Positions 18,165 through 27,221 of a DNA stretch of 64,000 nt are shown here, piece by piece. The position numbers were made by a program, and so were the translations under genes. Below the pieces are notes generated by a model. It saw nothing but the letters and a program-made list of their open reading frames with translations. It made no database searches and was not told the origin of the DNA. This DNA comes from Rosistilla oblonga (GTDB taxonomy: Bacteria > Planctomycetota > Planctomycetia > Pirellulales > Pirellulaceae). Position 1 is the first letter of the stretch. Each line of letters opens with the position of its first letter. The stretch lies in contig NZ_CP036292.1 of the NCBI RefSeq assembly GCF_007751715.1, forward strand, positions 6,145,339 to 6,209,338, in the 5' to 3' direction.

Positions 18165-18892
18165 GGCGAGAAAAACGGAGATCAGATCACAAGCAGATAA
18201 GCCTCGAGCGAGCTGAAAAGATCGACTCAGCGACGATCGAAGCTACTGCTCCCAATAAGCGACTGGCGTGCCAATCTCCCGCCAGCTCAATCGCTCTTCC
18301 CGTTTCCCCGTGATCTCCAAACACTTCCGCTCGCAGCGAAAGGCCATCCACGCGACACTACCAGCCATTTAGCGAAGGCATCCACTCACATTACAGCCCT
18401 TCACCCAAACCATGAACTTTGCGAGTTTTTTTCGCCAAAAGGCCTCCAACAACCCCTTCCGAACGTCACGCCGCACACCACAAGAGTGCCTCGCGTAGTA
18501 GCAAACCACCGTGTCCTTGCCCAACATCGCGGCACCACCAGCTAACATCGCGAGCGGATCTGCCGTTTAAAGAGACGCTGCAAACCGCCGGCATCGACCT
18601 GATCCAGACCGAGGTTCTATTAGCCCCGCTCGAGACGTTGCAGAAATGATCCGGAGAATCGGATCAGCAACACCGCATACGTTCCAACAGTCAAATCGCC
18701 CGCCAAACCGGACTGGCCGCAACGCGTCGGATAAATTTGCAGGACTCGAGATTGGCAGAATGATGAGGGCAGAATAATGTTGCGCGCCTCATCATCCTGC
18801 CACTCATCATTCTGCAGATTTCCGTCAACGACACACTCAGCAAGATGTGGTCTCGACGCGATGGGATCGCTCGGCGGAGTTGAGCGGCCACG
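18165..18892. other. Long gene-free stretch upstream of the DUF1559 gene
   Basis: No gene is supported in these 728 bases. The left part should hold the DUF1559 promoter. A short plus-strand frame near 18540-18649 reads LPFKETLQTAGIDLIQTEV and ends LAPLETLQK. It looks protein-like, but it lacks a credible start, so it may be a coding remnant. The right part carries a repeat of family B at 18749-18816. Confidence 0.45.
18749..18816. repeat. Composite repeat family B copy (imperfect palindrome)
   Basis: The left arm GGCAGAATGATGAGGGCAG is mirrored by CTGCCACTCATCATTCTGC on the right, around AATAATGTTGCGCGCC. The GGCAGAATGATG...GGCAGAATAATGTT core recurs near 21354, 28506, 28643 and 38015. It lies just downstream of the NHL-like gene's stop. 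Confidence 0.8.
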
Positions 18893-19885
18893 CTATTGAT
18901 CGGCAGATTCTGGGGTGGCGAGTGTTAAGCGATAGATCCAGTCAGCCTGCCCCCGGGCTTCGTGGCTGAACATGGCGATGTCCAATCCATCGGCGTGAGG
19001 CGTCAGGAAATAGGGGACAACTTTGCTGGGCAGCAGCGAACTCAGATCGTCCCACTTTCCCGTCTTCAAATCGTCCCAGGTCTTGAAGCGAATGAACTTG
19101 TTCTCGTCGCAATCTTCGTTCCCCGCATACGCTGGACAGAAGTAGCTGGTCGCATACCAATGCCCTTGATAGTAGTCGACGTCGTTGAGTACCAAGCCGG
19201 TGGTTAGCCAACTGCCAGCGACAGCGTTCTTCTTTTTCCCAAAGCTGGTGTGGATCTGGAAGGCCTGTTTTTCAAAGTCGGTCACTTCGACCACCACGCC
19301 ATGGCTCGAACCGATCACATACAACGTCCCGTTATCGATCGTCAACGCACGGGAATAGCCCAAGTGTTTCGAGAGATCCAACACCGCCACGTCACCGCCG
19401 CTCCCTTTAAACCGAAACACCTCGCTGCTATTGGGATTCAGAGCATACATCCAACCGGTTGCATCATCGAACACGATGTCGTGGGGGCGCTGTAGTTTGA
19501 TCCCGGCCAGCGAAGTCGCAAAAGTGTCCCATGTGTCGCTCGCCGGATCCGCAAAAGTGATCAAACGATGGTTGCCCGTATCGGTCGCGTAAAAAAGCTT
19601 TTCGACAGGATTAAAAACAACGCTGTGCGCGTCGACCAAAATATCGATCGGGGATCGAATCAGCGGCGACTGAGAATCGGTCCGATAGAACAGCCGATCG
19701 CTGCTAGTCACGATCTCCGTCTCGCCGTGACGAGCGATATGAGTACACGCAGGCAGCGACCCGCTCTGCGGCACGTACCTTTTAATCGAGACGCCATCCA
19801 ACACACTCCCCTGCTCATCCGCCTGTACAGAAAAGCAAAAGGAGCCGAGCAGCCCCAGGGCAACGATCGATTGAGAAATGTTCAT
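18893..19885 (-). CDS. Secreted NHL/beta-propeller-like protein
   Basis: A 330-residue protein with a signal peptide (MNISQSIVALGLLGSFCFSV, cleavage near QA-DE). Its repeating strands are typical of six-bladed propellers: DAHSVVFNPVEKLFYATDTG, NHRLITFADP, RPHDIVFDDATGWMYALN and SRALTIDNGTLYVIGSSHG. These match NHL-repeat or strictosidine-synthase-like proteins. The two Cys in FCPAYAGNEDCDEN suggest a disulfide in the mature protein. No catalytic motif can be assigned. Its neighbours give no functional clue. Its start is close to a long palindromic repeat at 20008. Confidence 0.8.
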   Translation of the reverse strand: MNISQSIVALGLLGSFCFSVQADEQGSVLDGVSIKRYVPQSGSLPACTHIARHGETEIVTSSDRLFYRTDSQSPLIRSPIDILVDAHSVVFNPVEKLFYATDTGNHRLITFADPASDTWDTFATSLAGIKLQRPHDIVFDDATGWMYALNPNSSEVFRFKGSGGDVAVLDLSKHLGYSRALTIDNGTLYVIGSSHGVVVEVTDFEKQAFQIHTSFGKKKNAVAGSWLTTGLVLNDVDYYQGHWYATSYFCPAYAGNEDCDENKFIRFKTWDDLKTGKWDDLSSLLPSKVVPYFLTPHADGLDIAMFSHEARGQADWIYRLTLATPESADQ

Positions 19886-20007
19886 GGGGAAAACGGTTTA
19901 CGAGGAACAAGGAAACATCCGCCAGCAGGCAGACCGATCGACATCATAACGCAAAGCCCCCCCCCACCAAAACACGGAAATGAAGAGATACCCCGCAGCG
20001 GACCTCG

Positions 20008-20137
20008 TCAACGGCTTGTCGATTTAGTCGAAACGAGCTTCCTTACATTAGCCGATTGGGCGTTAGCCCCGGTTCCGCCGCCACCAAACCGGGGCTAACG
20101 CCCAAACGGCTAATTCAACCGACAAGCCGTTGACGAC
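20008..20137. repeat. Palindromic repeat family A, nested copy
   Basis: Outer arms CGTCAACGGCTTGTCG (20008-) and CGACAAGCCGTTGACG (to 20135) enclose an inner inverted repeat: ATTAGCCGATTGGGCG... at 20047-20074 against its near-perfect complement at 20087-20114. The inner arms are the same as those at 15322 and 24777. It lies between the divergent NHL-like and MYG1-like genes. The rest of the 402-base gap shows nothing else. Confidence 0.88.
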
Positions 20138-20287
20138 TTCCGCTATGGCAATGACCGCCGCGGTCGCCAGCCCGTCTCTCTTCCTCGGGCGCGACCAGGT
20201 TCCCTCCATCGGTTTTGCCTGTATGTTTTGGGATCTGCTTCTTGATTTCAAATCCCCTCCCAAAAACAACCTGAATAGCGCGACCTT

Positions 20288-21166
20288 ATGGCGATACAGT
20301 TGATCGTGACCCATCCGGGCGGAGCCCACAAAGACGACTTCCTTGCTTGCAGCCTGCTGGCGCATCTGCACGGTGTCCCGATCCAACGCCGCGAGCCGAC
20401 GGAAGAGGATTTGGCCGACAGCACGATCTGCGTCGTCGATGTCGGCGAGGTGCACGATCCGGAACAAAACAACTTCGACCACCACCAGTTCCCGCGCGAT
20501 GCGCCGCCGCTGTGCGCCCTCTCGCTGGTGCTGCAGAACATGGGACTCTACGACGACGCCCTCTCGTTCTGCGCCTGGCTGCGCCCTGCGGAATGGCTCG
20601 ATACGCTGGGACCAAACGAAGCTGCCAAGCTGATGGGGATCCCACGCGCGGCGTTGGGAGCGCTCAACTCGCCGCTGGACATCACGCTGCTGAACCGCTT
20701 TGCCAGCCAAACCGAACTGCGTCCCGAGAGCCCGGTCTACCAGGTGATGTGCATGGTGGGTGAGGATATCGTCAACTACTTGCGCTCACTGCGCCAACGG
20801 TTGGACTACCTGAAAGAGCACGCTCAGTACTGGACGATCGAAAGCGATGGCGAATCGATCCAAGCGTTGTTCTTAGAAAAGAGCGACACGCTCGCAAGCG
20901 ATCCTTCGTTTGGAATCTACGCGTTCATCGAGAGCGAAGGCAAAGAGAACGAGATCCAGGCGACGGTCACTCCCGATCGCCGCGGCGACGGATACGGGCT
21001 GTCGCGATACAACGACAGCCAGCGTTTGGACTTTTCGCAAATCGAAACCCACGAAGAAGTTCGCTTCGCCCACAAACGTGGCTTCGTCGCAAAAGTCACC
21101 ACCAACGATCCGACCCGGCTGAAGGAACTTTTGAAAGACGCGATCGTGAAAAGCGAAGCGATGTAG
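20288..21166 (+). CDS. MYG1-family (UPF0160) DHH-superfamily protein
   Basis: A 292-residue cytoplasmic protein with the MYG1 signature: THPGGAHKDDFLACSLLA at 8-25, then the Asp-rich VVDVGEVHDPEQNNFDHHQF at 49-68, which holds the DHH metal ligands. Further conserved blocks are PAEWLDTLGP and ARAALGALNSP-like helices. Eukaryotic MYG1 is a 3'-5' RNA exonuclease, and the DHH fold binds Mn. In bacteria the function is assumed to be a phosphoesterase or nuclease but is not shown. Length is slightly short of the eukaryotic protein (about 340-380). It stands alone. Confidence 0.88.
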   Translation: MAIQLIVTHPGGAHKDDFLACSLLAHLHGVPIQRREPTEEDLADSTICVVDVGEVHDPEQNNFDHHQFPRDAPPLCALSLVLQNMGLYDDALSFCAWLRPAEWLDTLGPNEAAKLMGIPRAALGALNSPLDITLLNRFASQTELRPESPVYQVMCMVGEDIVNYLRSLRQRLDYLKEHAQYWTIESDGESIQALFLEKSDTLASDPSFGIYAFIESEGKENEIQATVTPDRRGDGYGLSRYNDSQRLDFSQIETHEEVRFAHKRGFVAKVTTNDPTRLKELLKDAIVKSEAM

Positions 21167-21269
21167 GCGTCACCTGTACTCACGCCCTGGCTCGGTATTG
21201 GTCTACTCAGTGCCGCGGGCACGGCAAGTGACGACTCGCAAATCGGCGCAGACATCATTTCCGAGTAGG

Positions 21270-21421
21270 CCAATCCCCGCCTTCCACGTCCAGCAGGCGA
21301 TTTTGGCACCACTCGAAAACATGCGCTGCCTCGGTTTTGTGGTCTCGAGGACTGGCAGAATGACGGGGACAGAATAATGTTTTTCCCGCATTATCATCCT
21401 GCCAAAGTCATTCCGAACGCA
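21270..21421. repeat. Diverged composite C-B repeat copy
   Basis: TTTTGGCACCACTCGAAAAC and ATGCGCTGCC (21300-21330) match the second half of repeat family C. They are followed by CTGGCAGAATGACGGGGACA and GAATAATGTTTTTCCCGCAT (21352-21391) of family B. The B part is again palindromic (GGCAGAATGAC... against ...GTCATTCCG). It sits between the convergent MYG1 and SGNH genes and could act as a terminator-like structure. Confidence 0.7.
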
Positions 21422-21437
21422 AATTAATTTTGTCGGT

Positions 21438-22169
21438 TCACTTCCCCGCCAGGCCAGCCTTCGCTGCGATGGATGCAAAGATCGCATCGGCGATGGCTTG
21501 CATCCCTTTGTCGCCCGGATGGGCTGCAACGCCGGCGTGCTGGAAATCCTGCTCCGCACTCGCTTGATACGACTTGTCATTACCCAGTGCAGAAATGTCG
21601 ACGAACGTCGCCCCGGCATCTGAGCTGACCTGGCGCATGATGCCATCCTTGACCGGACTCGGCCAGAACGAACTGCGCACGAAGATCACCGGATCGCCAG
21701 CCTGCTGAAGGGTTGCGAGCAACTGCCCGAACGCCGCGGCAAACGCCGCTTTGGCGGCATCGGTAGCTGGCGTGGTCACATTTTCTCCGATCGCCACGAT
21801 CACCAAGTCAGCCTGAAAGTCCAGCACGTCCTTGAGTCCTTTTGCGAGCTCGAACGTTTCGTACTCGCGTTCAAACGAAGCGAGGTTGCGAACCTTGATC
21901 TCCGGCTGCGAACCACTCGCCTTGGCAATGTCTGCGGTCAATAAATGAACGTAGTCTTTCTCTGCAGCACTGGCAGCCATTCCCCAGTTCCCGGTCCAGC
22001 CGATCTTGGGAGCGGGTCGGTGCAGGGTGATGCTGTTCCCAAGGTACAACACCCTGCCCACCGGCAACGAACCAACCGTTGGCTTCACAACATCCGAATC
22101 CGCTGCGTCCGCGACAGGGCCAACGACAACAGCGAAAGTAAATAAGACGAGCGAGCAAAGATATTTCAT
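21438..22169 (-). CDS. Secreted SGNH/GDSL-type hydrolase
   Basis: A 243-residue exported esterase-like protein. The signal peptide is MKYLCSLVLFTFAVVVGPVA, with cleavage near DAA. SGNH blocks are: Ser46 in LYLGNSITLH (block I), Asn130 in VIVAIGENVT (block III), and His217 in VAAHPGDKGM (block V). Block II Gly is probably within KIGWTGNWGM. Such enzymes hydrolyse acyl or acetyl esters on lipids and polysaccharides. The gene is downstream of, and on the same strand as, the FAD oxidoreductase gene, 335 bases apart, so shared regulation is possible but not shown. Confidence 0.88.
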   Translation of the reverse strand: MKYLCSLVLFTFAVVVGPVADAADSDVVKPTVGSLPVGRVLYLGNSITLHRPAPKIGWTGNWGMAASAAEKDYVHLLTADIAKASGSQPEIKVRNLASFEREYETFELAKGLKDVLDFQADLVIVAIGENVTTPATDAAKAAFAAAFGQLLATLQQAGDPVIFVRSSFWPSPVKDGIMRQVSSDAGATFVDISALGNDKSYQASAEQDFQHAGVAAHPGDKGMQAIADAIFASIAAKAGLAGK

Positions 22170-22504
22170 GGTGAGATCCTGAGCAGAGACAGAGCGAGAG
22201 GGTATCGCGAAACCGCTTCTTCGAATTCCACGACGCCCCCAGTCTCGTAGACCGGATTGCCGAAGTCAATTTGCCCGGCAAAAGCAAACAGCATCCGTGC
22301 AAAGCCCATCAGCCATTGGGTCGCCGCGACGGTGTCCACAGTTCTGCTTGAAATAAAGGCATTACCCTCGCAGGCACTTGCTGTCTGGCATCCGTTTCCC
22401 CGGACTCGCGATCCGATGACATCCCAGCATTTTGTTTTTTGCCAAACCGAGGCGTTGCAAAAGCTGCTGCTTTGTAAAAATGCCAGACGACAGGTCCACG
22501 CATT
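22170..22504. other. Intergenic region upstream of the SGNH hydrolase
   Basis: A 335-base gap between two same-strand genes. A promoter for the SGNH gene should lie here. I see no repeat, RNA gene or coding remnant. Confidence 0.4.
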
Positions 22505-24628
22505 TTATTGTGGCAACAACTGGATCGCGTCGACGATCACATGGCCGTCGGTTCCCTTGTTGCCGATCTCGATGGTGGCGTCGCCCGCGGGAAATTCAAA
22601 CTCGCCGACGGAAGCGAAGGATCCGTGCGGGGGAGCTTTCTTTTGGTTGCAGGTGGCTGACTGGGTTTTCCCACCCGCACGAATCGTGATCGGGACATTG
22701 GTCGCTCGATTGGCGTTTGCGGTATATGCGATTCGCACGTCATAGCTGCCTGGTGTTTTGATCTTCACCGGAAAGCGAATGCTCTGATGTCCCTTGTCGT
22801 TGTCGCCGTCATGACGATAGCCGGTTCCAACAAACGGACCAACAACTTGGCTGATTGCGTCAAAGCCGGTGCGAGCAGCCGCTTCATCGTCGACGACGAT
22901 TCCCTTTAACGTCTTGGGATCAATCGATGCCGCCGGCTTCTTTACTGGTCCCGTCCACGTCAGCACTTGGCTGTCGTCCAGTAGTTTCTGCCGCAGCGCG
23001 TCGTAGTCGATCGCTTGCACGGCGCGATCGGTCCTAATCGCTTGCATCGCAGCCGTGGCCGACGACTGGCCCAGAACCATAAAGACAGGTTCCATGCGGA
23101 TGGAGCCAAAGGCGATGTGCGATGCGCTCAAGCAAACCGGAACGAGCAGGTTTTCGCATTGCTCCGCTTTCGGAGTCAACGCGCCATACGAGATCTCATA
23201 AGGCGAGAAGCCTCCGACTTCGACATCGCCTTCGTTGCGGACGTGTCCGTTGGCATCGACATACCGTTGGGTGTTGTGGGAATCCATCGTGTAGGCGGCC
23301 AATCCGATGGAGTCGTCGACCGTCTGGCGTCCTTGGCAGTGATGTTGCGTCATCACGGTAGCGCCCACCATCCGCCGGGCTTCGCGAATATACAGCTGCT
23401 GTTGCCAACCATCGGCGCGCTCAAACTCATCCCGGCACGTGCCCCATCGCGCAACTTCGCCGCGAATGTGATCGGGCACGCGGGGGTGATTGGCTAGCGT
23501 CCACATCAATCCTTGTTGATAGGTGCGGTGGCGTGCGACAATCGATTCCCGCTGGTCATAGCTCGCCTCGGCGTAGTCGTAGTTCTGGCCGATAAAATCG
23601 GTCGAGAAGGCGGTTCGGTTGTTGGTATCGGTTTTACGATTGGGCATGCTGGAATTGATCCAAGGCATCCCCTTCTCGCCCGCTTCGAAATTGCGTAGCA
23701 GCAATTCGAAGACGAGCGGGTCATAGCCGTCGGGTTTCGCAAACGGAATACGATTTTCCGGGTGATCTGTCAGGCACATCCGAAAACAGAAAGCTTGTGC
23801 GCGGGCGTCGCCGCTCCCCTCTTCGCCGGGGCCGTCGGCATCGATGCCTGGCAACAAGCCGCTGGACTTGTCCCCTGGGACCACAAACGGATCGACTCCC
23901 GGCACAAATTGATGGTACTTCGCATGCCGTGTCTGGACGCCGTTGAGCGTTTCGTCATAGACCGCATTCGCTTCACGGCCGACGGTGAACGAGACGCCAG
24001 CGGCGGCCAACAGGTCTCCTTCATAAGTCGCATCGATGAACATCCGGCCTCGATAAAGCTGGCCCCCTTCCATCGCGATTGCCACGATCCGTCCGTTCTC
24101 AAGCGTCACGCCGCGGGCACGATGACCGGCATCTGCCAACGGGGTCCGATCCAGTCGCTGTTCAAAGACGACGGGGATCTCGTACTCGCGAACCAGATCG
24201 CGCATGATCGCCAGCGCCGCCGAGGGCTCGAAGGTCCACATGGTTGCTTCAGCGGAACTCGTACGCGTTTGTCCGCTGTCTCGATAGGAGGTCGGTTTTT
24301 GCCATTTCCAAGCCTCGGGTCGATCGTAATAGGCGCGCACTCGTTGATAGAACTCCCGCGCGATGCCGCCGATCGCGGCTTTGTTGCCGATGTCGGTCTG
24401 CCCCAGTCCGCCGGTCGTCAAACCGCCGATCCTGCGACTCGGTTCGATCACGATGACCGATCCTCCCATCCGCCGCACCTGCACCGCCGCAGCGATCCCC
24501 GCCGACGAACCGCCATAGATCACAACGTCGTACGATTTCTCCTCCGGCTCCGCGGCGAAGGTCGATGGAAACGGAAGACTCATCAGAGCAAAAACAGCAA
24601 GTAGCGGCAGTAATCGACGGCGATTCAT
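22505..24628 (-). CDS. Secreted FAD-dependent oxidoreductase with C-terminal golvesin-like domain
   Basis: A 707-residue protein. The signal peptide is MNRRRLLPLLAVFALMSLPF, with cleavage near TFAAEP. The FAD-binding Rossmann motif is VVIYGGSSAGIAAAVQ at 35-50 (GGSSAG), followed by IEPSRRIGGLTTGGLG, the typical FAD_oxidored (PF12831-type) stretch of planctomycete and Bacteroidetes proteins. The C-terminal 130 residues (GPFVGTGYRHDGDNDKGHQS, then SYDVRIAYTANANRATNVPI) form a golvesin/Xly carbohydrate-binding-like sandwich. The combination suggests sugar or polysaccharide oxidation outside the cytoplasm. The substrate is unknown. The start is a good ATG beside a GGATCCCCC stretch. Confidence 0.9.
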   Translation of the reverse strand: MNRRRLLPLLAVFALMSLPFPSTFAAEPEEKSYDVVIYGGSSAGIAAAVQVRRMGGSVIVIEPSRRIGGLTTGGLGQTDIGNKAAIGGIAREFYQRVRAYYDRPEAWKWQKPTSYRDSGQTRTSSAEATMWTFEPSAALAIMRDLVREYEIPVVFEQRLDRTPLADAGHRARGVTLENGRIVAIAMEGGQLYRGRMFIDATYEGDLLAAAGVSFTVGREANAVYDETLNGVQTRHAKYHQFVPGVDPFVVPGDKSSGLLPGIDADGPGEEGSGDARAQAFCFRMCLTDHPENRIPFAKPDGYDPLVFELLLRNFEAGEKGMPWINSSMPNRKTDTNNRTAFSTDFIGQNYDYAEASYDQRESIVARHRTYQQGLMWTLANHPRVPDHIRGEVARWGTCRDEFERADGWQQQLYIREARRMVGATVMTQHHCQGRQTVDDSIGLAAYTMDSHNTQRYVDANGHVRNEGDVEVGGFSPYEISYGALTPKAEQCENLLVPVCLSASHIAFGSIRMEPVFMVLGQSSATAAMQAIRTDRAVQAIDYDALRQKLLDDSQVLTWTGPVKKPAASIDPKTLKGIVVDDEAAARTGFDAISQVVGPFVGTGYRHDGDNDKGHQSIRFPVKIKTPGSYDVRIAYTANANRATNVPITIRAGGKTQSATCNQKKAPPHGSFASVGEFEFPAGDATIEIGNKGTDGHVIVDAIQLLPQ

Positions 24629-24737
24629 GGGGGATCCTGAACGGGGAACTATCGAGCGTTGTTATATAGATATTAACCTATCGCGACGCCATCGTTCATC
24701 AGGCGAGGTGCAGGACGATTCCGTTTTTCAAACGGAG

Positions 24738-24926
24738 TTATCAGCCGCCATGCGTTGGCGGCTTGTCGGTTTAATCAGCCGTTTGGGCGTTAGCCCCGGT
24801 TCCGCTGCCACGAAACCGGGGCTAACGCCCAAACGGCTAATCCAAGGAAGCTCGTTGTGACTAAACCGACAAGCCGCTAGCGTCCGGTTGTCCAAGGGAA
24901 CCGGACACTGGAGCGTGGCGGCTGAT
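24738..24926. repeat. Palindromic repeat family A, long compound copy
   Basis: Begins TTATCAGCCGCCATGCGTTG and ends GAGCGTGGCGGCTGAT. In between are AGCCGTTTGGGCGTTAGCCC (24777-) and its complement to 24837, plus GGCTTGTCGGTTTA (24760-) against TAAACCGACAAGCC (24862-24875). Three nested inverted repeats are therefore packed into 190 bases. It lies in the 518-base gap between the divergent FAD and Gfo/Idh genes, which holds no other gene. Confidence 0.88.
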
Positions 24927-25051
24927 TCGTTTAAACTCAAATACGGGATTTGCCTTAAGGCAAAGTGCGAGACACGGCGGCGGTTTCCGATTCGGGCCTA
25001 ACGAGATGTGTTTGCGTTGCGGCCGCTGGGGTGAGGTGCGAATCCATCGAT

Positions 25052-25128
25052 GCCAATTGGGGACAGGCACAACTTTTGAGGCAGGGGATGCTGTCACAAT
25101 CTGAACACATGCCCTGGCCCCCTTTCAC
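25052..25128 (+). repeat. Repeat family C copy upstream of the Gfo/Idh gene
   Basis: Starts CCAATTGGGGACAGGCACAA and ends ACACATGCCCTGGCCCC. The same lead and tail recur at 26108, 28404, 28541, 37887 and 37916, always in the same orientation. GGGGACAGGCAC-type words are seen in many genomes next to REP-associated transposase genes, but no transposase is present here. Confidence 0.75.
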
Positions 25129-25146
25129 AGCGATGGAGTAGAAAAT

Positions 25147-26103
25147 TTGACGATTCGATGGGGACTGGTGGGTGTCGGTGACATTGCCAATAAACGTGTT
25201 GCCGCGGCGATTCAGAGCGATCCAAATTCGGAACTAGTCGCGGTTTGCCGTCGCAGTGAACCGCAATTAGATCAGTTTGCGGATCAATTTGGTGTGCCGC
25301 ACCGATTTACCAATGCAGATGATTTGATCGCTTCACCCAATTTGGATGCCGTCTACATCGCAACTCCAGTCGACTGCCATTGCCCGCAAACGATCGCGGC
25401 TGCCCGAGCTGGCAAGCACGTTCTCGTCGAAAAGCCAATGGCTCTCAATCCCGCCGAGTGCGATCAAATGATCTCCGCGTGCGACCAGGCAGGCGTCTCT
25501 CTTGGTGTCGCTTATTACCGACGATTCTATCCCGTCGTGCTGCGAATCCAGCAACTGATCGAAGCGAAGCAATTGGGCCGAATCCTTTCCATCGGGTGTG
25601 TGACCGGGAATCCCAACCGATTCCCGGCGGATGATTGGCGAGTGATCCGGTCGCGCGGAGGCGGAGGGCCGTTGATGGATATCGGAAGTCATCGATTGGA
25701 TGTCTTCCTGCAACTGCTGGGAGATGTCGCAACAGTCAAAGCGAGCGTGATCGATTCACCCGACTACGAAGCTGAACAGGCGGCAACGCTGCTGGTGCAA
25801 TTCAACTCGGGCGCCCATGGAATCCTGCAGTGCTACTTCGGCACCGTGGAGACGCCAGATCGATTGGAGATCATCGGAACCGAAGGACGGATCACCGTCG
25901 AAGACCTGAACCATGGCGACCTAATGCTCTCCACGTCCGAAGGGCAACAGTTGGAATCGCATCCGCCAGCAGACAACCTGCACGCTCCGCTGATCTCAGA
26001 TTTTACCGCAGCGGTGCTGGAGCATCGCTCGCCCACAATCAGCGGCCCCGTCGGGAAACGAACCAACGATCTCATCCGTCTGGCATACGAGGACGCCCAG
26101 TAG
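25147..26103 (+). CDS. Gfo/Idh/MocA-family oxidoreductase
   Basis: A 318-residue NAD(P)-dependent dehydrogenase. The Rossmann fold begins at IRWGLVGVGDIANKRVAAAI, with GVGDIA at 9-14. The EKP motif of the family is at 95-97 (VLVEKPMALN), and the active-site region is GGPLMDIGSHRLDVFLQLLG. It should oxidise or epimerise a sugar, inositol or related polyol, but the substrate is not predictable. No signal peptide, so cytoplasmic. The start is TTG at 25147. A repeat of family C lies 18 bases upstream of the start and another 5 bases past the stop. It has no operon partner. Confidence 0.92.
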   Translation: MTIRWGLVGVGDIANKRVAAAIQSDPNSELVAVCRRSEPQLDQFADQFGVPHRFTNADDLIASPNLDAVYIATPVDCHCPQTIAAARAGKHVLVEKPMALNPAECDQMISACDQAGVSLGVAYYRRFYPVVLRIQQLIEAKQLGRILSIGCVTGNPNRFPADDWRVIRSRGGGGPLMDIGSHRLDVFLQLLGDVATVKASVIDSPDYEAEQAATLLVQFNSGAHGILQCYFGTVETPDRLEIIGTEGRITVEDLNHGDLMLSTSEGQQLESHPPADNLHAPLISDFTAAVLEHRSPTISGPVGKRTNDLIRLAYEDAQ

Positions 26104-26107
26104 CGGA

Positions 26108-26207
26108 CCAATTGGGGACAGGCACAATTCCCGGAGAGGTCGACACCCAACATCACGTCCCACAGGCGACGCTGACACGACTCGAAAACATGTCCTGGCA
26201 CCTTTCG
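26108..26207 (+). repeat. Repeat family C copy downstream of the Gfo/Idh gene
   Basis: CCAATTGGGGACAGGCACAA is followed by TTCCCGGAGAGGTCGACACC and ends ACATGTCCTGGCACC. It lies in direct orientation to the copy at 25052, so the two bracket the oxidoreductase gene. It begins only 5 bases past the stop codon. Confidence 0.75.
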
Positions 26208-26355
26208 TAATATCTGTTAATGCCTGTGCTCTGATTCGGAATGTGCGAAGCATTTCGGAGGTGGTTGGTTTTGCGTTAGGATGCGGTGATCAAGCGATGC
26301 GGTCGGGATCGCATTTTCATCTCTTGCATCTCTGTCCACAGAAAGCATTCAGGCA

Positions 26356-27165
26356 ATGGCTCAACCGCGAAAACACGCTTACACAACAGCTCCCCAAGAT
26401 CCCAATCCTGCGGCGGAGACGACGTTTGCCGAGCGCGCTCGAACGATGCTGTCGCTGAGTCAGGTGGGTGTCATCTCCACCCACTCGGTCCACTGCAAAG
26501 GGTTTCCGTTTGGGTCGACGATGCCGTACGCATTGGATGCGATCGGCCGGCCGCTGTTTCTGATCAGCGCGATGGCGATGCACACGAAGAACCTCCGAGA
26601 GGATCCCCGCGCTTCGTTATTTGTCACCGATCCTTCAGCCGATCGCGATCCGCTGGGTGCAGGGCGTTTGACGCTGGTCGGCAACACCGAACCGGTGCCC
26701 GATGAAGAGCTGGATGAAACCCGCGCTCTGTATCTCAGCCGCCATGAGAACGCGAGTTACTACGTCGACTTTGCCGATTTCTCATTCTGGCGTCTCAATC
26801 CTACGGAGCTCTATTTTGTTGGAGGATTTGGAGTGATGGGCTGGATCCAGGCGGATGATTTCCAGCGTGCGGTTGCAGATCCATTGGCTGAATCTGCGGC
26901 GGGTATCCTGCAACACATGAACGACGATCATGCCGCTGCGATGCTCGATATCGCTTTTGCGGAAAAAGAGATCGTCGCCTCCGAAGCAAAGATGACCGCC
27001 GTCGACCGCCTCGGTTTTCATTTGCGGCTCAAAACACCCGAGCGTGTCCAATCGGTTCGGATTGGATTCCCGCAGGAAGTCCGGAGTTCCGATGAATGCC
27101 GTCAAGCGATTGTTGCGATGGTGAAGCAGGCGCGCAGCGACAAAGAATCCAAAAACGAGAATTGA
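26356..27165 (+). CDS. HugZ-like / pyridoxamine-phosphate-oxidase-fold haem protein
   Basis: A 269-residue protein in two parts. Residues 25-175 form a split beta-barrel of the PNPOx/FMN-binding type (GVISTHSVHCKGFPFGSTMP, RASLFVTDPSADRDPLGAG). Residues 185-265 form the DUF2470 domain with HMNDDHAAAMLDIAFAEKE, the His region that binds haem in HugZ. HugZ proteins degrade haem to release iron; other members bind F420 or FMN. Length and domain order match HugZ. No signal peptide. No haem-uptake genes are adjacent. Haem oxygenase activity is inferred from the family only. Confidence 0.85.
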   Translation: MAQPRKHAYTTAPQDPNPAAETTFAERARTMLSLSQVGVISTHSVHCKGFPFGSTMPYALDAIGRPLFLISAMAMHTKNLREDPRASLFVTDPSADRDPLGAGRLTLVGNTEPVPDEELDETRALYLSRHENASYYVDFADFSFWRLNPTELYFVGGFGVMGWIQADDFQRAVADPLAESAAGILQHMNDDHAAAMLDIAFAEKEIVASEAKMTAVDRLGFHLRLKTPERVQSVRIGFPQEVRSSDECRQAIVAMVKQARSDKESKNEN

Positions 27166-27221
27166 TCGCTCGGGGGCGTGATGAGCGCCCCCGCGTGCGA
27201 TCGACACCGGTGCAGAGGATT

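Noticed and set aside
24599-24612. GTAGCGGCAG word matching the tRNA-Met 3' end, tested as an att site
   Set aside because: The match is only 10 bases, lies within the FAD oxidoreductase signal peptide region, and does not border the island.
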